A stretch of DNA of 64,000 bases from positions 44,770-108,769 of the forward strand of contig DLGC01000005.1 of assembly GCA_002482525.1 (NCBI GenBank). The letters run 5' to 3'. Positions 10,391 to 17,699 of this stretch are shown one piece after another. The first letter of the stretch is position 1, and each line of letters begins with the position of its first letter. Position numbers and translations under genes: made by a program. This stretch comes from Propionibacteriaceae bacterium UBA7704 (GTDB lineage: Bacteria; Actinomycetota; Actinomycetes; Propionibacteriales; Propionibacteriaceae). The notes beneath the pieces are model-generated. The model was given only the letters and a program-made list of their open reading frames with translations. It had not been told where the DNA came from and made no database searches.

Positions 10391-12198
10391 GCCACCGGCT
10401 CCTTCACTGGCATCTCGGTCACGACGAGTTCTTCGATCGCGGCCTTCATCTGTTCATCGGTGTAGCCGAGCAGGTCGATCGCATCGGCACCACACACCGG
10501 GATGCAACCGCCGCAGCCCTTACAGGTGGCCGGATCGACCGATGCGATCTGGCGTCCATCCCATTCGATGCTGGTGATCGAGTCATAGGGGCAGGCGGTC
10601 AGGCACTCACCACTGCCGGTGCACTTGTCGGGATCGACAACGGCCACCAGCGGTTCGAGTTCGGCGAAACCCTTCTTCAGCAGCGCCGCACTCTGGGCGA
10701 CGGCGGCCAGTCCGGCCGACACGCTCTCCCCCATCGTTCGGGGAGCCTGGCAGCAGCCGGCGATCATGACGCCGTCGACGACGGTCTCGACCGGGCGCAG
10801 CTTCGGGTGGATCTCATTGAAGAAGCCGTCACTGCCCAGCGGCAGCTTCAGCAGGTCGATCAGGGTCTTGTTCTCTCGCGGCACCATGCCGGTCACCAAC
10901 ACCACCAGGTCCACCGGGAGCGTGAGCTCAGCATGGCCGGTGAGCAGGTCGGTCACGGTCACTCCGAGGACGCCGGAATCCAGCTTGGCAACCTCGGGAG
11001 GAGTGTCCGGGTCGAACTTTACGTAGACCGATCCAGCTTCCCTGGACTCGTTGTAGGTGAGTTCGTTGCGACCATAAGCCCGAATGTCACGATAGAGGTG
11101 ATACTGGCGAATGCCCGGATCCAGCGAACTGACCAGCGAGGAGGCGTGGATCGCTGCCGTGCAGCAGTACTTCGAGCAGTACTCGTTGCCGCCGGCTTCC
11201 TGCCGAGAGCCCACACAGTAGATGTAGGCCACCGACCGCACCGGACGGCCGTTGTAGCTCAGCGGGCCCGATCCAGTTGCGTCCACCAGTTCCTTGAACT
11301 GTGGCAGCGTCACCACACCATCCATGCCGTAGCCGTACTCGCCGTCGTCGGGGTTGTAGGAGTCGAACCCGGTGGCGACGATGATCGAGCCGACTTCCAG
11401 GTTGAGTACCTTGTCCCCGCCCTCGCGATGCAGCGTGATCTCCACCTCATAGTTGCCGAAACTGCCGGCTTTGCTGGTCAGTTCAGCGGCGGTGTAGACC
11501 GTCACGTCACGGCGGTCCTTGACCTCATCGATCAAGGTGGCGACCTGTTCCTTACCGGAGTCCTCGTGGGGGAACATGGCGCCCAGCTTGCCGACCCAGC
11601 CGCCCAACTCGGGCTGTCGCTCGATCAGGATTGCATCGATGCCCAGGTCGGCCAGACCCTTCGCGGCGCGCAGGCCGGCAATGCCGCCTCCGATGACCAG
11701 GGTGCGCGGCACCGTGTTGACCCGCAGCGGCACCAACTCATCGGACAACCGACTCTTCGCCACACCCGAACGCACCAGGCCGATGACCTTCTCCGTAGCT
11801 CCGGCCTTGTCGTGCTGGTGCACCCAGGAGGCCTGCTCGCGCACATTGACCTGCGTGTAGGCGTAGGGGTTCATGTCGGCACGCTTGGACACATTCCGGA
11901 AGGTCGTCTGGTGCAGCTTGGGTGAGCACGAGGCCACCACCAGGCCGTCCAGTCCGTTGGCCTTGATCGCCTGGATCATGTCCTGTTGCGTGCCGTCAGA
12001 GCAGGCGAAGATCGGATCATCGCTGATTACGACGTTCGGTTCGTCGGCCAGCGCATCGCGAACGGCTTCGACATCCACATAGTCGGAGATGTTGCCGCCG
12101 CAGTGACAGATGTAGACACCGATGCGGCGATCCTCAGGGGCTGTCTTGTCGTGTTTGGCGGGCTCGGGGGTGGCCTGTGTGGCCTCTGGCTCGCTCAT
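10387..12198 (-). CDS. hdrA: HdrA/QmoB-like FAD and iron-sulfur subunit
   Basis: 603 residues. The N-terminal HdrA domain has VYICHCGGN (residues 28-36) and CSPKLHQ. A Rossmann FAD motif GGGIAG follows at 170-175, then YCVGSRQ and YCSKYCC, the HdrA cluster-binding Cys set. Two C-terminal ferredoxin motifs are present: CTGSGECLTACP (526-537), in which Ser529 replaces the second Cys, and an intact CKGCGGCIPVCG (559-570). The family passes electrons between flavin and FeS clusters in Hdr and Qmo complexes. It starts in a 4-bp overlap with the upstream hdrA fusion gene. The pairing of two HdrA proteins with a QmoC-like subunit favours a Qmo-type assignment. Confidence 0.9.
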   Translation of the reverse strand: MSEPEATQATPEPAKHDKTAPEDRRIGVYICHCGGNISDYVDVEAVRDALADEPNVVISDDPIFACSDGTQQDMIQAIKANGLDGLVVASCSPKLHQTTFRNVSKRADMNPYAYTQVNVREQASWVHQHDKAGATEKVIGLVRSGVAKSRLSDELVPLRVNTVPRTLVIGGGIAGLRAAKGLADLGIDAILIERQPELGGWVGKLGAMFPHEDSGKEQVATLIDEVKDRRDVTVYTAAELTSKAGSFGNYEVEITLHREGGDKVLNLEVGSIIVATGFDSYNPDDGEYGYGMDGVVTLPQFKELVDATGSGPLSYNGRPVRSVAYIYCVGSRQEAGGNEYCSKYCCTAAIHASSLVSSLDPGIRQYHLYRDIRAYGRNELTYNESREAGSVYVKFDPDTPPEVAKLDSGVLGVTVTDLLTGHAELTLPVDLVVLVTGMVPRENKTLIDLLKLPLGSDGFFNEIHPKLRPVETVVDGVMIAGCCQAPRTMGESVSAGLAAVAQSAALLKKGFAELEPLVAVVDPDKCTGSGECLTACPYDSITSIEWDGRQIASVDPATCKGCGGCIPVCGADAIDLLGYTDEQMKAAIEELVVTEMPVKEPVA

Positions 12199-14906
12199 AC
12201 CAGCGCCTCCTGTTCTGCGAAGTGTTGGTGTTCCAAGTGGGCAGCCACCTGGGCGACGGCCGCGCCGGCGTGCAGGATGGTGTCCACGATGTCCTTGGCT
12301 CCTGCCGAGGTCCCGGCCACGAACACTCCGGGAATGTCGGTCTGTCCGGGACTGATCTCCGAACTGGGCTCGGCCACGTAGTAGTACTCGTCGAGCCCCA
12401 ACGGGGTGTCGCCGAACAGCTTCTCGACGTCCCGGTTGGGCTGGATGCCGACCGCCAACACCACGAGGTCATAGCTGGCCTCAACGATGTTGCCGTCGCC
12501 ATCGATGTCCTCATAGCGCACCAGCAGGTCACCATTGGGTTCTTCGGTGATCTTGGAGACCCGACCCTTGATGTACTGCGCACCCATGTCCTGGGCTTGG
12601 GTGTAGAACTCCTCGTACCGCTTTCCGGCGGCTCGCATGTCCATGTAGTGCATGGTCACGTCGGCCAATGGCAGGGCACCCATGATGAGCTGGTTCTGCT
12701 TGATGGAGTACATGCAGCAGAACTTCGAGCACAGCGGGTTGCCGACAGTCTTGTCCCGGGATCCGGTACAGGAGATGTAGGCGATTCGCTCGGGTTCCTT
12801 GCCGTCGGAAGGCCGCAGCACCGTGTTGAACGGACGCGTGGGTGCCAGCAACCGGTCCATCTGCATCGCCGTGATCACATTCGGATAGCTACCGAAGCCA
12901 TATTCGGGCTTGAGATCGGCTGCGAACAGCTTGTGACCGGTGGAGACCACCACCGCACCGACTTCGACCTTGGTGGTCGTGTCGCGCTGGCTGAAGTCGA
13001 TCGCGAAGGCCGGGCACTTCTTCGCACACTCCTGGCATTCCGAGCACACACCGCAGTCGAGGCAGGACCCGGCACCGGCCCGCATGGCTTCCTCAGCCAG
13101 CGGCGATTCGATTTCGCCGAAGTCGCCGGCCGTGGCCACCAGGTTCACCTCGCCGACGACCTGGTCGCGGTGAGTGATGCGGCTGTGTCGTCCCAACACA
13201 TCGCGATGCTTGGTCGTCGACAGCTTGGAATCCTGGTCGAACCCGTCCAGAGACTCCCCTGCCAGGAACCGATTCACCATGTAGGCGGCCCGGCTACCCG
13301 AACCGACTGCGCGGGTCACCGTGGACAACCCGGTGGCGACATCGCCGGCGCCGAACAGCCACGCAGACTTGGTCTGCATCGTCTTGCGGTTGGTCTGTAC
13401 GCGACCTTTGGCCACGCCTCCCAACTCAGCGAACACGGTTTCGTCGGGTTCCAGACCCATGCAGGTGATCACCACCTCAGCCGGGTACTCGCTGACAGCC
13501 GGTGTCTGCGCCGGAGCCGCTTCGCCATCCTTGACCGGGGGCAGAATCTGCTCACCGGCCACGGCGCGAACCGACCCGTTGGCGGTGAGTACTTCAGTCA
13601 CGCGGGTGGCCAATACGAAGACCACACCCTCGGTCTCGGCCTCGGTGTACTCCACTTCGTGGGCGGCCAAACCGCCGGGCTTGGCCGGCTCAGCGATCAC
13701 GGTGGCACTGGCGGCCCCCATGCGCAGGGCGGTGCGGGCGGCATTGGTGGCGACCACATCGCCGCCCACAACCACAACCTGCTTGCCGGACAGATCCAGC
13801 GGGCGATCATTCGCGGCATCCTTCAAGAAGGGCAACCCGGCGATAACACCCTCGGCATCCGCGCCCGGCACCGCCAACGGAAGCTGACGGTTGGTTCCGG
13901 TAGCCAGCACGACCGCGTCGAAGCCCTGATCCTTCAGCTTCTGCAGGTCCTCGATCGGGGAGTTGCAGATGATCTCCACGCCGATCGCGGTGAGGTTGGC
14001 GATATCGGCGTCGACGACGTCCTTCGGCAACCGGAAGGCCGGAATGCCGTGCCGGGCCTGTCCACCGGGAGTCTCGGCTGCCTCGAAGATCGTCACCTTG
14101 TGACCCTCCCGAGCCAACCGCCAGGCGGCAGTCAGGCCGGCGGGACCGGACCCGACGATAGCCACGGACTTTCCGGTCGGTGCCGCCACCGTGACGCCGG
14201 GGCCCTCGCCCTTGGCGTAGTGGTCATCAGCGACGAAACGCTTGATCAGGCGAATCGGGACGGTGCCTTCCACCTGTCCGCGAGTACAGCCGTTCTCACA
14301 CGGTGCGTAACAGGCACGACCCAGTGTTCCCACCAATGGCGTGATGTCGAGGTTGAGCTGGAAGGCCTCCTCGTACTTGCCGGTGCGGGCCAAGGAGACA
14401 TAGCCATGGGCTTTGATGCCTGCCGGGCAGGCCGCGATGCACGGGGAGGTTCCGGTGCGATCCAACACAGCCTTCTTCGGCACTGCCTGCGGGAAGGGAA
14501 TGTAGGCCGCTCGTCGCGGAGCCAAATCGGCGTTGAACTGGTCGGGCACAGCCACTGTGCATTCATTCTGACAAACGTCGCACCCGGTGCAGGCGGACCA
14601 GTCAACAAACTTGGCTTTCTCATTCACCGAAACTGCGAAGGTGCCATCAGCATTTCTGCTGATGTTCTCGACCTCGCTGTAGGTGAGGGTCTTGATGTTC
14701 GGGTGGTTAATGGTGGTCGACATTTTCGGCCCCGAGATACACGAGGCGCAGTCCAGGGTCGGGAAAACCTTGCTCAGCAAGATCATCCGGCCGCCGACGC
14801 TGGCCTCCTTCTCCACCAGTAACACCTGGTAGCCCATGTCGGCCAGCTTGATCGACGACTCCATGCCGCCGATACCGCTGCCCACCACTAGGACGTCGTA
14901 GTCCAT
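12195..14906 (-). CDS. hdrA: HdrA/QmoA-like flavoprotein with inserted NfnB/GltD-type domain
   Basis: 903 residues from ATG 14906 (AAGGAG upstream; GTG 14909 is less well placed). The HdrA start has FAD motif GSGIGG (9-14), LDCASCISGP and cluster CTGCDVCQNEC (106-116). From about 150 to 600 the chain becomes GltD/NfnB-like: CIAACPAGIKAHGYVSLA, CYAPCENGCTRGQVEG, a second FAD motif GSGPAG (252-257), and a second Rossmann site GGDVVATNAA (381-390) that departs from the usual GGGNVAMD. HdrA then resumes with a Cys-rich cluster from 615 to 631 and CTGSRD/CSKFCC (713-731). The layout is HdrA with an NAD(P)H-type oxidoreductase module inside it. The true nucleotide cofactor is inferred. Confidence 0.9.
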   Translation of the reverse strand: MDYDVLVVGSGIGGMESSIKLADMGYQVLLVEKEASVGGRMILLSKVFPTLDCASCISGPKMSTTINHPNIKTLTYSEVENISRNADGTFAVSVNEKAKFVDWSACTGCDVCQNECTVAVPDQFNADLAPRRAAYIPFPQAVPKKAVLDRTGTSPCIAACPAGIKAHGYVSLARTGKYEEAFQLNLDITPLVGTLGRACYAPCENGCTRGQVEGTVPIRLIKRFVADDHYAKGEGPGVTVAAPTGKSVAIVGSGPAGLTAAWRLAREGHKVTIFEAAETPGGQARHGIPAFRLPKDVVDADIANLTAIGVEIICNSPIEDLQKLKDQGFDAVVLATGTNRQLPLAVPGADAEGVIAGLPFLKDAANDRPLDLSGKQVVVVGGDVVATNAARTALRMGAASATVIAEPAKPGGLAAHEVEYTEAETEGVVFVLATRVTEVLTANGSVRAVAGEQILPPVKDGEAAPAQTPAVSEYPAEVVITCMGLEPDETVFAELGGVAKGRVQTNRKTMQTKSAWLFGAGDVATGLSTVTRAVGSGSRAAYMVNRFLAGESLDGFDQDSKLSTTKHRDVLGRHSRITHRDQVVGEVNLVATAGDFGEIESPLAEEAMRAGAGSCLDCGVCSECQECAKKCPAFAIDFSQRDTTTKVEVGAVVVSTGHKLFAADLKPEYGFGSYPNVITAMQMDRLLAPTRPFNTVLRPSDGKEPERIAYISCTGSRDKTVGNPLCSKFCCMYSIKQNQLIMGALPLADVTMHYMDMRAAGKRYEEFYTQAQDMGAQYIKGRVSKITEEPNGDLLVRYEDIDGDGNIVEASYDLVVLAVGIQPNRDVEKLFGDTPLGLDEYYYVAEPSSEISPGQTDIPGVFVAGTSAGAKDIVDTILHAGAAVAQVAAHLEHQHFAEQEALV

Positions 14907-14942
14907 CACGGTCTCCTTGGAAATGAGGGCGGGAACGCCCGA

Positions 14943-15422
14943 TTAGATGAACAGATTGACGTTCGACTCGTCGGCCTCACCCAGGTAGGTGGCCACGCCG
15001 GCGTACTCGATGCCGTCAATGAGCTCTTCCTTGGCGATGCCCAACACGTCCATGGACATGGTGCAGGCGATCATCTTGATGCCCTGCTCCTGGGCGGTCT
15101 CGATCAATTCCGCAACAGTCATGACGTTCTCATCCTTCATGACCTTCTTCATCATTCCGCGCCCGGCGCCGGCGAAGTTGAACTTCGACAAAGGCAACTT
15201 TTCGGCGTTCTTCGGAAGCATTCCACCGAACATCTTCTGAAGCGTGCTGGTCTTCTTCCCAACAGCCGCAGGCTTTCCGTCTTTCCGAAGGGCCGAGAGG
15301 CCCCAGAAAGTGAAGAACATTGTGACTTCATCATCCATTGCGGCTGCGCCATTAGCGATAATGAAGGCCGCCATCAGACGGTCATACTCTCCACTGAATA
15401 CAATGATGGTCTTTTTGGACAT
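14943..15422 (-). CDS. DsrE-like sulfur carrier (DsrE2/DsrE3 type)
   Basis: 159 residues from ATG 15422 (GTG 15431 is an alternative). IIVFSGEYDRLMAAFIIANG and MFFTFWGLSALRK are typical of the large DsrE2-like group. The single reactive-looking Cys120 lies in IACTMSMDVLG, the position that holds persulfide in these carriers. DsrE proteins accept sulfane sulfur from TusA or rhodaneses and hand it to a redox enzyme. The gene sits between the mvhD-like gene and the large hdrA fusion. No N-terminal membrane segments are seen, so this is a soluble form. Confidence 0.88.
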   Translation of the reverse strand: MSKKTIIVFSGEYDRLMAAFIIANGAAAMDDEVTMFFTFWGLSALRKDGKPAAVGKKTSTLQKMFGGMLPKNAEKLPLSKFNFAGAGRGMMKKVMKDENVMTVAELIETAQEQGIKMIACTMSMDVLGIAKEELIDGIEYAGVATYLGEADESNVNLFI

Positions 15423-15461
15423 CGCTGTCACCAGCTTTCAGGGTTGCTCCGCGCGAGCCGG

Positions 15462-15890
15462 TCAGGCCGCGGAGGTATTGGCGCCGAGAGCCTTGAGGGT
15501 TTCGGCAAATTCACGCATGTAGTTAGCGAAAGGTTCTGCACAGACCGAGCAGACCGCCGCCATTTTGAGTCGAGACGGTGAGATGTTCCGCGCCGCCATC
15601 ATTTCCTGGGCCTGCGAGATGATCTTCGCGGTTCGTTCCGCGCAGTCCGGCAGGTAGGAGCACTCTTCGCCATCAGAGGCCACGAAGACCCCGTCGAATC
15701 CCTTGTCAAGGGCGTATACCAACCACGCGGGCTTGAGTCCACTACTGCATGGCACAGCCATGGTTTGGACCGATGCCGGGTACTCCAGATGCCGACTGCC
15801 AGCCAGGTCGATGCCGGGATCGGAGATGTTGATCGTGGAGAAGACCAGGATCCGTGGGTTGGTTACGCCTGCAGCTGCTGCGGGCGTCAT
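15462..15890 (-). CDS. MvhD-like iron-sulfur electron-transfer protein
   Basis: 142 residues matching the MvhD/FlpD delta-subunit domain that also forms the C-terminus of QmoB: VPCSSGLKPAWLVYALDKG, then FDGVFVASDGEECSY. Cys residues at 48, 77, 83, 114 and 117 could hold a [2Fe-2S] cluster. The usual GC pair before the second cluster motif reads ASD here, so ligand spacing differs from canonical MvhD. In methanogens MvhD links hydrogenase to HdrA; no hydrogenase is present, so it probably links another donor or acceptor (for example TusA/DsrE) to the HdrA-like subunits. It starts 3 bp after the tusA stop. Confidence 0.82.
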   Translation of the reverse strand: MTPAAAAGVTNPRILVFSTINISDPGIDLAGSRHLEYPASVQTMAVPCSSGLKPAWLVYALDKGFDGVFVASDGEECSYLPDCAERTAKIISQAQEMMAARNISPSRLKMAAVCSVCAEPFANYMREFAETLKALGANTSAA

Positions 15891-15893
15891 CGC

Positions 15894-16154
15894 TTACTTC
15901 GCCTTGCGCAGGAACAGGTTGATGGAACCAGCTTCTTCAAAGGACCCGAGGTATTCGTGCCCCATCTTCTTGCACCAAGCCGGAATATCCTTCAGGGTGC
16001 CGGAATCGGTGGCGAGGACTTGCATCACATTGCCGACCGGAACGCCGCCGATCTGCTTCTTTGCCGCCAGGATGGGGCCCGGGCAGGAGACGCCTCGGGC
16101 ATCAACAACAACAGGAGACTCGAGAGCCTTGAGTTCTTCTACGGACGCTGACAT
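15894..16154 (-). CDS. tusA: TusA-family sulfur carrier protein
   Basis: 86 residues. The family core is DARGVSCPGPI, with Cys24 as the persulfide-carrying residue, followed by LKDIPAWCKKMGHE. TusA proteins carry sulfane sulfur as a Cys persulfide between sulfurtransferases and acceptors. As the first gene of the cluster, behind an AGGAG ribosome-binding site and the CsoR-like palindrome at 16208-16223, it probably delivers sulfur to DsrE and the Hdr/Qmo-like complex rather than serving tRNA thiolation. The reaction direction, reduction or oxidation of the sulfur, cannot be decided from sequence. Confidence 0.9.
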   Translation of the reverse strand: MSASVEELKALESPVVVDARGVSCPGPILAAKKQIGGVPVGNVMQVLATDSGTLKDIPAWCKKMGHEYLGSFEEAGSINLFLRKAK

Positions 16155-16207
16155 TGCCTGTAACTCCTAGTTCTGTCGGAGCCGCTTTGCTCCAACACCG
16201 TCAGGCT

Positions 16208-16223
16208 ACACCCCGGGGGGCAT
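16208..16223. promoter_or_regulatory. Imperfect CsoR/CstR-type palindrome upstream of tusA
   Basis: On the minus strand this reads ATGCCCCCCGGGGTGT, with the same 7+2+7 geometry as the perfect site at 4004-4019 and one substitution per half. In the transcription direction of each gene, GATACCCCATGGGGTATAG and GATGCCCCCCGGGGTGTAG match at 15 of 19 positions. In both, the right half runs into a possible -10 (TATAGT or TGTAGC). It is a candidate operator for the tusA-hdr operon. GC-rich chance similarity is the main alternative. Confidence 0.5.
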
Positions 16224-16396
16224 CTTCTGCGTACTTTCACGTATGTTTTGAGACAATCTCGATGGCCGCCGAACCGGCGTCTCACTACGATTTACGCAAA
16301 CGAAGTGTTGCGGATTCGAGGGTGTCCGGCGCCGCGGCGCCGGGCCGCGTGACGACCCGTGGATGGCGTCGTTCGCCATAGCTCTGCGGACACAGA

Positions 16397-16433
16397 CGAG
16401 GGGCGGTGAGACTGGTGTCTCTGCCGCCCCTCG
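16397..16433 (-). terminator. Long hairpin downstream of dprA
   Basis: CGAGGGGCGG (16397-16406) pairs perfectly with 16424-16433, and inside it GAGAC/GTCTC adds a further 5 bp around a TGGT loop. It is about 150 bp beyond the dprA stop and separates dprA from the tusA promoter. No T-run follows, so a terminator role is inferred from structure and position. Confidence 0.45.
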
Positions 16434-16583
16434 ACGTAGCGATGATGTGAACCAGGTCAGTCGCTATCCACCGATCTCGGCTCGCGCGAACAGCGGCTGC
16501 TCCCCCCTGTGTCCCTTTCAGACTAGGACGGGTCCTGATGCCTTAAAAAGTCCCCAGATGGGCTACACCTCTCGGCTGATGCC

Positions 16584-17699
16584 TCAGTGCGGCTCTCGTG
16601 GCGGCAGCCGCCACGACCCGCTGCGGTCCTGCCGCAACAAGTCCTCCTCGGCGAGCCGGTTGAGAGCCGCAAGGCAGACCGGCAGGGATACCGCGGCACG
16701 CACCGCGAGGTCGCCGGCCGAGACGCTCCCCCGCCCGGGGACCATTTCGTAGACACGCAGTTCCTCCGCAGAAAGCAGGTCGGTGGGTCGGGCGGTCGTC
16801 GCGCCGGCCGGCGCCATCGGTTTGACTGGTGCGACCATTTCCAGAATCTCGGCACCACTGCTCACCAGAACTGCTTCGGCTTCCCGAATGAGGCGATGCG
16901 GCGTCACCGAGGTGGCACTGGTGATCGATCCGGGCACCGCCATCACCGGACGATGCAGTGCGGTTGCCCACGACACCGTGTTCCGGGCCCCGGAGCGTGC
17001 CGCGGCCTCCACCAGCACCGTTCCCTTGCTCAGCGCGGCGATCAGTCGATTCCGCGCCAGGAAGCGAACCCGAGTGGGGTGCTCCCCCGGTGGCAGTTCG
17101 CTCACCAACAAGCCCTTTTCCACAATTCGCTCGAACAAGGAGCGATGGCCGCCGGGATAGGGCTGGTCCAACCCGCCTGCCAGCACGGCCGCGGTGGGAG
17201 TTCTTCCTGCCAGTGCACCGCGATGGGCCGCGGCGTCGATTCCGTAGGCTCCGCCGGAGATGATCGTCCAGCCGGCCTCCGACAGTTCGATGCTCAGGTC
17301 GGCGGCGACGTGTTCACCGTAGGCCGAGGCCGCCCGCGATCCGACGATGGCCACCGACGTATCGGTCAGTTCTGCCAGTTCGGCGCGACCCCGTACCCAC
17401 AGGCCGATGGGGACCCCTGCCAACTGGTGAACGCTCTCGCAGTGGTCGAGCTCGCTGAGGGATTGCGGCCATTCCGGATCTCCCGGCATGACGAATCGCT
17501 GACCGGTTTCGCGAGTCCGCGCTACCAACTGCTCGGGATCGAGCCGCCGGGCGCGGGCCGCGATTCCCGACCCGGCATCAGAATCCAGGAGTCCGGCCCA
17601 CACCTCCTCGGCGTCGAACTCGGTCAGTGCTTCACTCAATGCCGGGTGTCCGGGCTCTGCGACCGCTGCCAGGCACAGGCGGGCCAGTCTTTCGGTCAT
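16584..17699 (-). CDS. dprA: DNA-processing protein DprA (Smf)
   Basis: 371 residues from ATG 17699, whose first base is the last base of the comM stop codon (TGATG). The Rossmann-like core has VAIVGSRAASAYG, ISGGAYGIDAAAH, GGLDQPYP and FLARNRLIAALS, the standard DprA set. A C-terminal winged-helix (DLAVRAAVSLPVCLAALNRL) follows. DprA loads RecA on incoming single-stranded DNA during transformation; in actinobacteria it is widely kept with comM and yraN, where its physiological role is less clear. It is the last gene of this block before the tusA region. Confidence 0.95.
   Translation of the reverse strand: MTERLARLCLAAVAEPGHPALSEALTEFDAEEVWAGLLDSDAGSGIAARARRLDPEQLVARTRETGQRFVMPGDPEWPQSLSELDHCESVHQLAGVPIGLWVRGRAELAELTDTSVAIVGSRAASAYGEHVAADLSIELSEAGWTIISGGAYGIDAAAHRGALAGRTPTAAVLAGGLDQPYPGGHRSLFERIVEKGLLVSELPPGEHPTRVRFLARNRLIAALSKGTVLVEAAARSGARNTVSWATALHRPVMAVPGSITSATSVTPHRLIREAEAVLVSSGAEILEMVAPVKPMAPAGATTARPTDLLSAEELRVYEMVPGRGSVSAGDLAVRAAVSLPVCLAALNRLAEEDLLRQDRSGSWRLPPREPH

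Larger units (their letters stand above)
16155..16583. other. 429-bp intergenic region upstream of tusA
   Basis: No credible gene is seen. It contains the tusA leader with AGGAG, the CsoR-like operator at 16208-16223 and a long hairpin at 16397-16433. A possible second stop for dprA readthrough is a small CCC/GGG stem with TTTTT on the minus strand near 16545-16562. The remaining sequence shows nothing recognisable. Confidence 0.6.

Noticed and set aside
12177..14822. Long plus-strand open frame of 881 codons antisense to the hdrA fusion gene
   Set aside because: The protein is low-complexity (His/Gly/Asp-rich), has no recognisable motif and mirrors codon periodicity of the real minus-strand gene. 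Similar shadows oppose sdhA (22808-24811), pnp (49098-51407) and recG (40659-42929).
10387..14906. The two hdrA-like genes as subunits of a classical HdrABC heterodisulfide reductase
   Set aside because: No HdrB with CCG domains is encoded, and the HdrC part is fused to a membrane cytochrome, so a Qmo-type complex fits better.
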